From Desnuesiella massiliensis (lineage in GTDB: Bacteria; Bacillota; Clostridia; Clostridiales; Clostridiaceae): DNA of 64,000 nt. This document shows, in pieces, positions 8,060 to 16,519 of this stretch (positions are counted from its first letter, which is position 1; every line of letters begins with the position of its first letter). Where the stretch lies: contig NZ_LN879456.1 of assembly GCF_001403615.1 (NCBI RefSeq), positions 992,001 through 1,056,000 of the forward strand. The letters run 5' to 3'. The position numbers were made by a program, and so were the translations under genes. The notes below the pieces were generated by a model that saw only the letters and a list, made by a program, of their open reading frames with translations, was not told the origin of the DNA and ran no database searches.

Positions 8060-8249
8060 TTATTAATTCTAAAAACATATTTTCACTGTATCACATACTT
8101 TCTTTATTCTAGGCAAAATAAAAAAGCCTTATCCTTCCTCTATTTCGCCTTTAGAACTTATTTAGCTAAGTCGTAAAAATTATCAAAAGCGACGTAAAAT
8201 TGAACTTACGGCACTTAATATGAATAATGCATTACTCAATATAAGTAGT

Positions 8250-8555
8250 TCACTTGCCACATTTATTACACCAGTATATAGCGAAATCCAATATTTCATC
8301 AGCTGCATCCAAGTGGAAAGCGAAAATGTTTTCATCTTCGATGAATCCTATATCCCTACGCCAGACACTAAATCCTTCCGCATCACATTCCGGACACTCA
8401 GAATCACATTTTCCTACATACTCAAAATCATCAATAGTTATTCCGTTATCCTTTAAAAACATTAATTTTTCAAATGATATTATTAGAAAATTATCTTCTT
8501 CTGCTATAACAAAATCAATATCTTGACCCGATTCTCTTATTTGATAGTATTCCAT
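8250..8555 (-). CDS. Orphan zinc-ribbon protein of unknown function
   Basis: This 101-residue acidic protein contains CDSECPEC at about 50-57 and a closing CNKCG at about 96-100. Together these four cysteines look like a treble-clef or zinc-ribbon site. No catalytic motif is visible. No clear SD precedes the ATG at 8555, so expression may be weak or the start may differ. It lies in the accessory pocket downstream of yebC and has no obvious partner. Confidence 0.6.
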   Translation of the reverse strand: MEYYQIRESGQDIDFVIAEEDNFLIISFEKLMFLKDNGITIDDFEYVGKCDSECPECDAEGFSVWRRDIGFIEDENIFAFHLDAADEILDFAIYWCNKCGK

Positions 8556-8648
8556 ATACTAATTTTATAGAATTACTCTATCCTTTATGTCCTGTTTTAA
8601 TAAAGTACAAGTTTCATTGTTTCAAGCAAAATAGCTCCATAAAATAAA

Positions 8649-8688
8649 AACACCTCTAAATGTATTTTTACATACATTTAGAAGTGTT
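8649..8688 (-). terminator. Terminator downstream of yebC
   Basis: The 16-base arms (8649-8664 and 8673-8688) pair with a single mismatch or wobble around an 8-base loop. On the minus strand a T-rich tail follows. It lies about 80 bp after the yebC stop. Confidence 0.75.
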
Positions 8689-8767
8689 ATATATTGTAAT
8701 GGAATGGTCAAAAAACGAATGTCGTCATAAATTTCTAAACCATAAACTCTTAAACCGTTGCTACGCC

Positions 8768-9508
8768 TTACTCATCCCAACCTTCTGGGAATTCAGCATT
8801 ATGGTATACCTCTTGCACATCGTCATCATCTTCTAAGGCATCTAGCATCTTTTGGAACTTAGTAGCTGTTTCTTCATCTATTGCAGTATATGTATCAGGT
8901 ATCCTCTTTAATTCTGCTTCAAGAAATTCCAATCCATTAGACTCTAAAGCTTCTCTTACAGTACCAAAATCTTCAGGTAAAGTAGTTATAACATAAACTT
9001 CATCTTCTGAGAAAAAATCCTCTGCTCCAGACTCAAGGGCCATCATCATCAATTCATCTTCATCTATGTTATCATTTTTTTCTACTACTAATTGTCCTTT
9101 CCCTTGGAACATAAAAGAAACGCAACCTGTAGAACCCATGTTTCCACCATGTTTCGTAAACGCATGTCTAACATTACCTGCGCTTCTGTTCTTGTTATCT
9201 GTAAGCACCTCAACTATCACTGCAATTCCTGCTGGACCATATCCTTCATAAACTATTTCTTCATAGTTTACTCCGTCCATTTCTCCAGCACCCTTCTTAA
9301 TAGCTCTCGTAATAGTATCTTGAGGCATATTATTAGCCTTAGCTTTCGCTATTACATCTCTTAATTTTGAATTAGTTTCTGGATTAGATCCTCCATTTTT
9401 TGCTGATACAGCTAATTCCTTTCCTATTTTAGTAAATATCTTTCCTCTTTTAGCATCTACCTTGCTTTTTTTAGCTTGTATATTATGCCACTTTGAGTGT
9501 CCTGACAT
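8768..9508 (-). CDS. yebC: YebC/TACO1-family protein
   Basis: This 246-residue member of the YebC/PmpR/TACO1 family opens with the signature MSGHSKWHNIQAKKSKVDAK and contains SNPETNSKLRDVIAKAK and IVYEGYGPAG blocks. Relatives act as transcription regulators or help ribosomes through proline-rich stretches; which applies here cannot be told from sequence. The start has a strong SD (TAGGAGG). The C-terminal codons are duplicated at 6864-6900, so the gene seems to have been an insertion target while staying intact. Confidence 0.95.
   Translation of the reverse strand: MSGHSKWHNIQAKKSKVDAKRGKIFTKIGKELAVSAKNGGSNPETNSKLRDVIAKAKANNMPQDTITRAIKKGAGEMDGVNYEEIVYEGYGPAGIAVIVEVLTDNKNRSAGNVRHAFTKHGGNMGSTGCVSFMFQGKGQLVVEKNDNIDEDELMMMALESGAEDFFSEDEVYVITTLPEDFGTVREALESNGLEFLEAELKRIPDTYTAIDEETATKFQKMLDALEDDDDVQEVYHNAEFPEGWDE
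8771..8812 (-). repeat. Intact yebC end, partner of the direct repeat at 6864-6900
   Basis: This segment encodes the last residues of yebC and is repeated in the same orientation at 6864-6900. The inner 24 bases are identical. The two copies enclose the accessory pocket and may be former attachment sites. Confidence 0.7.
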
Positions 9509-9596
9509 AAAATTTCCTCCTAACTTTCGATTAAAGTTTACTTTACAAAAAGTTCTAAAATATTATAACATACAAATTTAAATATATTCAATATAG

Positions 9597-10244
9597 TTAT
9601 ATCTCTTCAAAAAGCTCATAGCCTTGTTTAAAGTAAATACCTTCTTTTTCTACGAAATATTCCACTTTACCGTTAGTACTTTCTATAATCTCTGCAATGA
9701 CTTCCTGTGATATAGAAATTTCACTGATAATACATAATGTAACTTTATCAGTATATTCCATATCTGTAACGAACCAATTATTTTGTCCACACAAATACTG
9801 AACCTTACCTAATAAGTCATAGTCAAGGGTTATTTTCAGCTTAACTCCCTTTACCTTTTCTACTATACCTGCATCTTTTATGGCTAAGCTAGCTCCTTTA
9901 GAATAGGCCCTAGTTAAGCCACCTGTACCTAAAAGTATGCCTCCAAAATATCTCGTTACCACTACCACACAATCTGTAATGCCATTTTTTTTAATTACCT
10001 CTAATACTGGAATTCCGCCAGTTCCTTGAGGTTCCCCATCATCACTATATCTTTGAATTCCTAAATTTTCTCCTATTACGTAAGCATATACATTATGCCT
10101 AGCTTCTTTATGCATGGATTTAACTTCATTTATAAAATTTCTTGCCTCCTCCTCTGTGGAGACTCTTTTACAATTACCTATGAATAAGGATCTTTTTTCT
10201 TCAAATTCTCCTCTTCCTTCTTTTTTAATAGTTATGTAACTCAT
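9597..10244 (-). CDS. YigZ/IMPACT-family protein
   Basis: The 215-residue protein has the N-terminal UPF0029/IMPACT domain (about 1-125; motifs EARHNVYAYVIGE, RYSDDGEPQGTGG and RYFGGILLGTGGL) and a C-terminal DUF1949 domain of ferredoxin-like fold. Such proteins occur widely; the eukaryotic relative modulates the Gcn2 kinase, but the bacterial role is unclear. The start has an SD AAAGGAAG. It lies downstream of the MocR-type regulator and may be co-transcribed with it. Confidence 0.88.
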   Translation of the reverse strand: MSYITIKKEGRGEFEEKRSLFIGNCKRVSTEEEARNFINEVKSMHKEARHNVYAYVIGENLGIQRYSDDGEPQGTGGIPVLEVIKKNGITDCVVVVTRYFGGILLGTGGLTRAYSKGASLAIKDAGIVEKVKGVKLKITLDYDLLGKVQYLCGQNNWFVTDMEYTDKVTLCIISEISISQEVIAEIIESTNGKVEYFVEKEGIYFKQGYELFEEI

Positions 10245-10272
10245 AGTTCTTCCTTTCTAAAACTTACGAATT

Positions 10273-11682
10273 TTAAAGATGCATAAATATGGATTCTAAT
10301 ATTTTGATTCCCTTTTCAATATAGATTTCATTAGTTTGAGAAAAGCCTATTCTAAAATATTTATCTCCCTCCAAAGGGTTCTTGAAAAAAATTGTTCCTG
10401 GGGTTATAAGCAAGTTTTTATCTTTAGCCTTTAAAAAAAGTTCTCTACAGTTTAAATTTTCCTTATCATTAATCTTTAGAAAAAAATTAAGTCCCCCTCC
10501 CGGGCTTTTAAAACTTGTAAAATAGTTTAATTTGTTTTTTAATAACCTCTCCATAATAAAGTATCTGTGCTTATATTCCTCATTAAGTAGAGCTATATGC
10601 TTATCCCAATAGCCTTTTCTAATATAAAGATCTAAAGCTCTTTGCATCAAGCTAGAGGTAGAGATATCAGTATTTACTTTAGAACTTTGGATAGATTCCT
10701 TAAATTTTTCAGGGTAAATCATATATCCTATTCTTATGCCTGGTAAAAATATTTTAGAGAAGCTTTTAATGTAGATTACCCTATTATTTTGATCTAAACT
10801 TCTAAAACTGCTATATTTTATATTTTCATCAAAAATCAATTCCGATAAATAATCATCTTCTATGATAAAAAAATTATACTTATTAGCTAGTTCTAATAAT
10901 TTTATTTTTTTTTCTAAACTGTAACTGAGTCCTGTAGGGTTTTGAAAGTAACTCATAGTGTAAAAACACTTAATTTTATTTTTTTTAAGTATTTTTTCAA
11001 ATTTTTCTAAATCCACCCCATCTTCTAACATCTCTACTTCAAAAATATTTGCTCTTCTCCAATTGAATACAGTTAAAGCTCCGCTATAAGTTGGTTTTTC
11101 TATTATTACGTTATCATTTACATTTATCAAAGCCTTTGAAACTATATCAATACCTTGTTGTGCCCCAGAAACTATTAATATATCTTCATCATTTAAGGTA
11201 TCGCTCCAAAATACACTATTTATTGATTGTCTTAGCCCTGAATAACCTAGAATATCTTGATATACTAATGCTTCTGCTCCATCTCTGTCCAAGACTTCAT
11301 TTAACACAGCCTTAAATTGTTCTACAGGGAAATAAACACTGCTAGCACTTTCTCCGCTAAAATCAATTATGTCTTTTAAACTCCCTGCAGAAGCTTTTTT
11401 AAAAGTATCTGCATATTCTCTTTTAAACTTTCTTATTGGCTCCTTTCTCTTTGCATAGGTACCGCTGCCCATTTTTAAATAAGCATATCCTTCCTGCTGA
11501 AGCTTCTTGTATGCATTAACAATAGTAACATTATTAACTTCTATAAATGAAGCTAATTCCCTGATAGAAGGTAATTTTTCACCATCCTTAATCACATCTT
11601 CATCAATAAGATTTTTTATATGTCTTTCTAGCTGAATATATTTAGGAATTTCTTCTTTAAAACTTATACTATATTTTTTCAT
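10273..11682 (-). CDS. MocR/PdxR-type regulator (GntR HTH fused to aminotransferase)
   Basis: The 469-residue protein joins an N-terminal GntR winged helix (about 10-75; KLPSIRELASFIEVNNVTIVNAYKKL) to a fold-type I aminotransferase-like domain (about 105-465). The PLP lysine is visible in YIKSFSKIFLPGIRIGY. Proteins of this type sense PLP or amino acids and control genes such as pdxST, gabT or taurine genes. The target here is unknown, as no pyridoxal synthase gene is nearby. The SD is GGGG ahead of ATG. Confidence 0.9.
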   Translation of the reverse strand: MKKYSISFKEEIPKYIQLERHIKNLIDEDVIKDGEKLPSIRELASFIEVNNVTIVNAYKKLQQEGYAYLKMGSGTYAKRKEPIRKFKREYADTFKKASAGSLKDIIDFSGESASSVYFPVEQFKAVLNEVLDRDGAEALVYQDILGYSGLRQSINSVFWSDTLNDEDILIVSGAQQGIDIVSKALINVNDNVIIEKPTYSGALTVFNWRRANIFEVEMLEDGVDLEKFEKILKKNKIKCFYTMSYFQNPTGLSYSLEKKIKLLELANKYNFFIIEDDYLSELIFDENIKYSSFRSLDQNNRVIYIKSFSKIFLPGIRIGYMIYPEKFKESIQSSKVNTDISTSSLMQRALDLYIRKGYWDKHIALLNEEYKHRYFIMERLLKNKLNYFTSFKSPGGGLNFFLKINDKENLNCRELFLKAKDKNLLITPGTIFFKNPLEGDKYFRIGFSQTNEIYIEKGIKILESIFMHL

Positions 11683-11707
11683 AGCATACTACCCCTTAAA
11701 AAACAAA

Positions 11708-11725
11708 ATACCCTAAATAGGGTAT
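11708..11725 (-). terminator. Terminator after the nucleotidyltransferase gene
   Basis: A 7-bp perfect stem (11708-11714 with 11719-11725) and a 4-base loop are followed on the minus strand by TTTTGTTTTTT. It lies between the nucleotidyltransferase stop and the MocR start. Confidence 0.75.
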
Positions 11726-11730
11726 CTTAT

Positions 11731-12627
11731 TTATATAAAATAAACATTTTCTTTTATTATGCTCTTTCCTTCTTCTATTCTATATTCCCTGCTCTCTTTT
11801 TTTATTATATTCCTTTTCCAAAGCTCATTCAATATATCTTCAATTTCTATATCAAAATTTTCAAATAATCTATCGCTTTTTATATCTTCTGCGCTTAGAA
11901 ATTTATCCTTATCCTTCATAAATTCAATTAGCACGTTAGTTGAAAGCTTAATAAGTTTCTCAACGCCCTTTTGTAAAAATTCTATAGTAGCCTCAATAGT
12001 TTCCTTTATATTAGCTTTTTCAAAAAATAGGTTATCTACTACATCTTTAAAGGAATCATTTAAGTTCATAGCCATAGGCACCGCATCCTTACTTATCATA
12101 TAACCAGAGCAATTAACATAAAGTCTTGCATAGTCTTCTAGTGCTTTAATAACCATAGTATATGCAGTGTATATACCGTCGTTAGATAGATATTTTTTGC
12201 ATATGCCTATACTTTTTATAACGCTTCCAAGATAAACCATATTCCATCTTTCTTTATCAATATCTGGATAATATCTTCCATTATTATACCTATTGGTCAC
12301 TTCCATATCTTTTGAAAAAACTAATCTCGAAGAAGCAAAAATCCTATGTATAAATCCGCCCCTTAAATCGCTTTCGTGCAGTTGAAGAAATTTCTCCTTA
12401 TTCATAAGTTTTATATGAACAGGTACATCCTTTTCTTCTGTGAATATGTTTCTTATTTTATTAGATTTGCTATTTACTATTACAAATAGGTCTATATCCG
12501 ACTCATCCCAGAGATCTCCTGTTACCATACTTCCAAAAACCATCACAGCTAAAACGGAATCATTAGATTTTAAGTTGTCAATCATAGTATTAAAAGCCTT
12601 TTGATATTGAGCAATTGTTCTTTCCAT
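11731..12627 (-). CDS. MNT-type nucleotidyltransferase-domain protein
   Basis: The 298-residue protein has a minimal nucleotidyltransferase core near its N-terminus: VFGSMVTGDLWDESDIDLFV, with the GS and the DxD metal-binding pair. A largely helical region follows (about 130-240), then a C-terminal segment that may be a winged helix. Relatives transfer nucleotides to antibiotics, proteins or RNA; the substrate is unknown. I chose ATG 12627 after the SD AAGGTGGGGGG over a GTG four codons upstream that overlaps the SD. No HEPN partner gene is adjacent. Confidence 0.8.
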   Translation of the reverse strand: MERTIAQYQKAFNTMIDNLKSNDSVLAVMVFGSMVTGDLWDESDIDLFVIVNSKSNKIRNIFTEEKDVPVHIKLMNKEKFLQLHESDLRGGFIHRIFASSRLVFSKDMEVTNRYNNGRYYPDIDKERWNMVYLGSVIKSIGICKKYLSNDGIYTAYTMVIKALEDYARLYVNCSGYMISKDAVPMAMNLNDSFKDVVDNLFFEKANIKETIEATIEFLQKGVEKLIKLSTNVLIEFMKDKDKFLSAEDIKSDRLFENFDIEIEDILNELWKRNIIKKESREYRIEEGKSIIKENVYFI

Positions 12628-12795
12628 TCTACCCCCCACCTTCTAAAGTAATAATTTATTTATAAGCCTTATACAAATCTTAAAATATATTATATAATAA
12701 TATATTCATTTAGTACAACATATTATTATTAATTTATTCATAAATCAATAATATTTTTGACTAATTAAAAATATTATACAGGAAACCTTTACAAA

Positions 12796-13017
12796 TTACA
12801 TATTAACCTCTTTAAAATTTACTTTTTTTGTAAAATCGCAATTCCTACATTTATATAAATGACAACAATACCCATTTCTATTTTCTATGGGCATATCTGC
12901 ACTATAAGGATCTAAGTATTGCTCAATTCTTCCGAAATCCTCCATGTGCCTATGACATTTTTCACAAATAAATTCCTTATTAATTATTTCATTGCATAAG
13001 GGACATACTTTATCCAT
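12796..13017 (-). CDS. Small zinc-binding protein of unknown function
   Basis: The 73-residue protein has three CxxC pairs (CPLC, CEKC and CRNC) plus a CC-H stretch, indicating two zinc ribbons or knuckles. The ATG has a good SD (AAAGGTGG). No enzyme motif is visible and I cannot assign a family. It stands alone between hflX and the nucleotidyltransferase gene. Confidence 0.75.
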   Translation of the reverse strand: MDKVCPLCNEIINKEFICEKCHRHMEDFGRIEQYLDPYSADMPIENRNGYCCHLYKCRNCDFTKKVNFKEVNM

Positions 13018-13143
13018 AGCTTTTTACCACCTTTCAAAAATATTTATTCTGTGCTAGTAGATCTTCTTCTTATTATTTCTATATATTTATCTTATAATTC
13101 TTATTGAAAACTAAAAAGCCTTAAATAACTTATCCAGGTATAT

Positions 13144-13178
13144 AAAAAATGCTTAATAATTTATATTAAGCATTTTTT
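13144..13178 (-). terminator. Terminator after hflX
   Basis: A perfect 14-bp stem (13144-13157 with 13165-13178) with a 7-base loop carries A- and T-runs at both ends. It lies 50 bp beyond the hflX stop and can act in both directions. Confidence 0.85.
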
Positions 13179-13229
13179 AAGTTATATCTTTAAAATTTAT
13201 TGACACCTTTTAAATAAATACTAGGCCTC

Positions 13230-15014
13230 TTAGAATATATAATTTTCAATTTTATTATATACCTCATCATCTACTTCTGTTTTTAAGAAAGTTCCCATAT
13301 CTCTATATTCCTCTTCTAGAACATTACTATTCCTATGGAGGAAAGCTACTAGTTGTTGTTCATTATAAGGTATTAATACCTCAATAATTCTTACCTTATT
13401 AGGCAGTGCTTTTGATATGGTCATAAGCAATTCGTCTAGATTTTCTCCCAATTTAGCAGAAATATTAACAATATTGCTTGATTCATAAATTGCATTTAGT
13501 CTCTTTAAGGTTTCCTCATCTATTTTGTCTATTTTATTAAATACCAATAATGTATACTTATCTTTAGCTCCAAGTTCAGATAAAACTTCCTCTACCGCTT
13601 GAATTTGTTCGTGAACATTTGGTGAAGATGAATCTACTACATGAACAAGTATATCAGAATATATAACCTCTTCTAAAGTAGACTTGAAGGCTTCTACTAA
13701 TTCATGAGGGAGCTTCCTAACAAACCCTACAGTATCTGTAAGTGTAATATTTCTATTATCCGGTAACGTTACTGCTCTTGTGGTAGTATCTAAGGTGGCA
13801 AATAGCATATCTGCCTCAAAAACCTTATCCTTTTGCATTAAATCCCTAGATACTGCTACCTCACATACCTTGTTACGTAAGGTTGATTTGCCCGCATTTG
13901 TATATCCTACTAAAGATACTTGAGGTATGTTTTGTTTAGTTCTTCTCTCTCTTTGAGTTTCTCTGGTTCTTTTAATCTTATCTAACTCACTTGACAAATC
14001 ATATATTCTTTCCTTAATATGCCTTCTGTCTGTTTCTAATTTCTTTTCTCCTGGCCCTCTCGTTCCGATACCTCCTCCAGTTCTTGAAAGTACGGCTCCA
14101 AGGCCTGAAAGCCTGTTAAGCCTATATTTTAGTTGAGCTAACTCTACTTGAATCCTAGCTTCTCTAGTTTTAGCTCTCCTAGAGAATATTTCAAGTATCA
14201 ATGTGGTCCTATCTATAACCTTTACTCCTGTAGCTTCCTCTAAATTTCTTACCTGAGAACCAGATAATTCATCATCAAAGATTATTATGTCTGCTCTATA
14301 GGCTTGACATAAAGAAGCAATTTCTTCAACTTTCCCACTACCAATAAAATAGGCGGCATCGATTTTGTTTCTATTTTGGAAAACCTTAAACAATACGGGA
14401 ATATCACAGGCTTTGGTAAGCTCTTCTAGCTCATCTAAACTCTCTTCCGTATCTGCTCCAACTAAAATAGCCTTTTCTCCCTGTTCTTCTTCAATAAAGT
14501 TCTGGCTTATTATCTGTTCTATATGATGAACCTTATCTAAAAAATTAAGGCTCATCATCTCTTCTATATTCATAGGCTTTGTGTTCTCATAGGTTAAGTT
14601 ATTATCATAAATATCACAAAAACCCATGCTTACATCGATAATATTTCCTTCCATCACCCCTATAGCTACTACACAATCAAGCTTTAATTTAATTAAAGCT
14701 GAATTATCTAAAGCTGAAAGCTTTGAATTTCCATTGGGATGAGTATGAATAATTCTTACGCCCGATAGTTTCTTTTCTTTAATATCAACCATTGGCATCT
14801 CTACTGATGTACTATCCCCTATGGCTACACTTATTATATTTCCTTTTCTATCTATAGCTACACTTACTTCTCTTTCCAATGAATTGCTTATATTTACTAT
14901 AGTATCTAGAATTTTTTCATCTAAAATCAAATACTTAGGTAGTTTTATTTCATACAATTCTTCTAATTGCTTTAAAAAGTTCTTTTTAACACCTTCGATA
15001 TTACCATATATCAA
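13230..15014 (-). CDS. hflX: Long HflX GTPase with JAMM-like N-terminal domain
   Basis: HflX is a GTPase that binds and splits ribosomes under stress. The C-terminal 420 residues are a standard HflX: an N-domain (VEEIASLCQAYRADIIIFDDE), a glycine-rich linker (GGGIGTRGPGEKKLETD), and a G domain with GYTNAGKST, DTVGF and NKID. The first 180 residues are extra compared with the B. subtilis protein. They contain HTHPNGNSKLSALD at 90-103, the H-x-H-x7-S-x2-D metal site of JAMM/RadC proteins, with Glu49 a possible partner. The start is TTG, 7 bp after AAGGGGTG. Confidence 0.95.
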   Translation of the reverse strand: MIYGNIEGVKKNFLKQLEELYEIKLPKYLILDEKILDTIVNISNSLEREVSVAIDRKGNIISVAIGDSTSVEMPMVDIKEKKLSGVRIIHTHPNGNSKLSALDNSALIKLKLDCVVAIGVMEGNIIDVSMGFCDIYDNNLTYENTKPMNIEEMMSLNFLDKVHHIEQIISQNFIEEEQGEKAILVGADTEESLDELEELTKACDIPVLFKVFQNRNKIDAAYFIGSGKVEEIASLCQAYRADIIIFDDELSGSQVRNLEEATGVKVIDRTTLILEIFSRRAKTREARIQVELAQLKYRLNRLSGLGAVLSRTGGGIGTRGPGEKKLETDRRHIKERIYDLSSELDKIKRTRETQRERRTKQNIPQVSLVGYTNAGKSTLRNKVCEVAVSRDLMQKDKVFEADMLFATLDTTTRAVTLPDNRNITLTDTVGFVRKLPHELVEAFKSTLEEVIYSDILVHVVDSSSPNVHEQIQAVEEVLSELGAKDKYTLLVFNKIDKIDEETLKRLNAIYESSNIVNISAKLGENLDELLMTISKALPNKVRIIEVLIPYNEQQLVAFLHRNSNVLEEEYRDMGTFLKTEVDDEVYNKIENYIF

Positions 15015-15081
15015 ATCTATACACCCCTTACAAGATCAAAGTATATTTAATTATTATTCTAAACTCCCTATCTATATATAC

Positions 15082-15110
15082 TTGACAACTTTCATATAAT
15101 TTTATACTAT
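15082..15110 (+). promoter_or_regulatory. SigA promoter for hpt
   Basis: A perfect TTGACA (15082-15087) is followed after 17 bp by TACTAT (15105-15110), 36 bp upstream of the hpt start. The hpt and hflX genes diverge from this region. Confidence 0.7.
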
Positions 15111-15145
15111 AAAACCAATATTGTAAATAAGGTTGGAGGCGTACA

Positions 15146-15670
15146 ATGGAGGATAAAAAGCGTAATATACTAATAAGTGAAGAACAAATCGTTCAGAGAA
15201 TAATTAAAGTAGGTGCTGAGATTTCTAAGGACTATGAAGGCAAAAATCTATATGTGCTATCTCTTTTAAGAGGAAGCTTTATTTTTGCAGCAGACTTAGT
15301 TAGAAAAATAGATGCCCCTGTAAAAATTGGTTTTATGACAACTTCAAGTTATGGTCATGGAGAAGAGACTTCTGGAATAGTTAAAGTAATTAATGATATT
15401 CCAGACCATATAAAAGGATATGATGTTTTAATAGTTGATGATATTGTAGATTCCGGAATAACAATGCAATTTGTAATAAATCATGTGAAAAAACTAGGAG
15501 CAAATTCAGTAAAATCCTGCGTATTATTAGATAAACCTGAAAGAAGAAAAGTAGATTTAAAACCTGATTATTGTTGTTTTGAAATTGAAGATGTATTTGT
15601 AGTAGGATATGGATTGAATTACGGAGATTATTACAGAAATATACCTTATGTATTTAATTGGGAAAGTTAA
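15146..15670 (+). CDS. hpt: Hypoxanthine-guanine phosphoribosyltransferase
   Basis: This purine-salvage enzyme makes IMP and GMP from hypoxanthine or guanine plus PRPP. Its 174 residues include LLRGSFIFAADL, the flexible-loop TTSSYG, the PRPP-binding VDDIVDSGITM (about 98-108), and a C-terminal FVVGYGLNYGDYYRNIPYV base-binding segment. The SD is GGAGG. It has its own promoter and terminator and is therefore monocistronic, unlike B. subtilis, where hpt lies between tilS and ftsH. Confidence 0.96.
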   Translation: MEDKKRNILISEEQIVQRIIKVGAEISKDYEGKNLYVLSLLRGSFIFAADLVRKIDAPVKIGFMTTSSYGHGEETSGIVKVINDIPDHIKGYDVLIVDDIVDSGITMQFVINHVKKLGANSVKSCVLLDKPERRKVDLKPDYCCFEIEDVFVVGYGLNYGDYYRNIPYVFNWES

Positions 15671-15689
15671 TAGTATTTATACTTGAAGG

Positions 15690-15713
15690 AAGGTGCTAGC
15701 AAGCACCTTTTTT
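15690..15713 (+). terminator. Terminator after hpt
   Basis: An 8-bp stem (15690-15697 with 15702-15709) and a 4-base loop are followed by a T-run to 15713, 20 bp after the hpt stop. Confidence 0.85.
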
Positions 15714-15728
15714 GATTTTTCACTATTT

Positions 15729-16382
15729 TTAATTAGGTATTATATTTTTGATTTTATCAAAGTTAAAATCTGCTAGAGTATTAGGAACCTTGCCCATTAT
15801 TATAGTCTCGCATACTGGAATTTCATTTTTAACCTCAATATCATGACTATCCAAGGGTATAGTCACCCTGATTTTAGTCTTTACCATAATGTATATTTTA
15901 TGTCTGATCTGGTTTATGCCTGCACTTTCAAAGTCTGATGAATACATAGTTTCAATATGTCCAATTGGTTGCATTTTAATTTTTACCCTAGGGCCTATAT
16001 CTGCTAATATATTATTCTTAAACATATGGCCTAAGGGAACTTCTATACCTATGGTACCCAGATTTTTTAAATCTTGTTGAGATTTTAATGCTACCTTTGC
16101 TGCAATAAGGTTTAATTTTATAGTATCAGCCTTAAGCAAAGTTATATTTCCTTCTTCATCCTTCTCAAGCTTTATAAAGTCTTCATAATTAAATTCTTTT
16201 GAATATATTTCCATTATATTTTGGTTAATTATTTCTATAGCCTTCGATCTCATCTCCGCATCAGAAACCACTATAACTGTAGGCATAATTATTTTATCAA
16301 AAGCATATATAAATATATTTAATAGAATCATGATCAATACCAGAATTATTAAAAATCTTTTTTTATAGTTCTTTTTTCTCAA
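15729..16382 (-). CDS. yunB: Sporulation protein YunB
   Basis: The 217-residue protein has one N-terminal membrane helix (about 10-32) and an external domain. It contains IGIEVPLGHM and VKIKMQPIGHIE, typical of YunB, which is made under SigE in the mother cell of B. subtilis and needed for normal sporulation; its mechanism is unknown. I chose TTG 16382 (start LRKKNYKKR), 6 bp after GTGAGG. Upstream non-ATG alternatives exist. A SigE-like promoter is present at 16429-16457. Confidence 0.85.
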   Translation of the reverse strand: MRKKNYKKRFLIILVLIMILLNIFIYAFDKIIMPTVIVVSDAEMRSKAIEIINQNIMEIYSKEFNYEDFIKLEKDEEGNITLLKADTIKLNLIAAKVALKSQQDLKNLGTIGIEVPLGHMFKNNILADIGPRVKIKMQPIGHIETMYSSDFESAGINQIRHKIYIMVKTKIRVTIPLDSHDIEVKNEIPVCETIIMGKVPNTLADFNFDKIKNIIPN

Positions 16383-16428
16383 AATCTTCCTCACCCCATT
16401 AAATACATATTTATAGTGCAATCATTTA

Positions 16429-16457
16429 ATAATATGCTATAATATGATATAATATTT
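16429..16457 (-). promoter_or_regulatory. Possible SigE promoter for yunB
   Basis: On the minus strand AAATATT (16451-16457) and CATATTAT (16429-16436) are separated by 14 bp. They fit the SigE -35 and -10 consensus in most positions and lie 47 bp before the chosen yunB start. The region is very AT-rich, so chance is possible; the known SigE dependence of yunB adds weight. Confidence 0.4.
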
Positions 16458-16469
16458 TTTAAATTACTT

Positions 16470-16498
16470 TTGAAATAAAAGTTTGTTTATTATATTTA
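16470..16498 (+). promoter_or_regulatory. Possible SigA promoter for the PBP gene
   Basis: TTGAAA (16470-16475) is followed by TATATT at 15 bp or TATTTA at 17 bp, ending about 20 bp before the ATG at 16520. The match is modest in an AT-rich region. Confidence 0.35.
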
Positions 16499-16519
16499 TT
16501 TTTCTTACAGGAGGAATCT

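Larger units (their letters stand above)
6901..8770. mobile_element. Accessory insert between bofC and yebC, bounded by a yebC 3'-end repeat
   Basis: About 1.9 kb of accessory sequence lies between the intact 3' end of yebC and a degraded copy of that end beside bofC. It holds a GNAT acetyltransferase, a 26-residue hydrophobic peptide, a broken reading frame, an orphan zinc-ribbon gene and much noncoding DNA. The direct-repeat arrangement is what integration into the 3' end of a gene leaves behind. No integrase or transposase remains, so this is at best a decayed remnant; the mobile origin is inferred. Confidence 0.5.
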
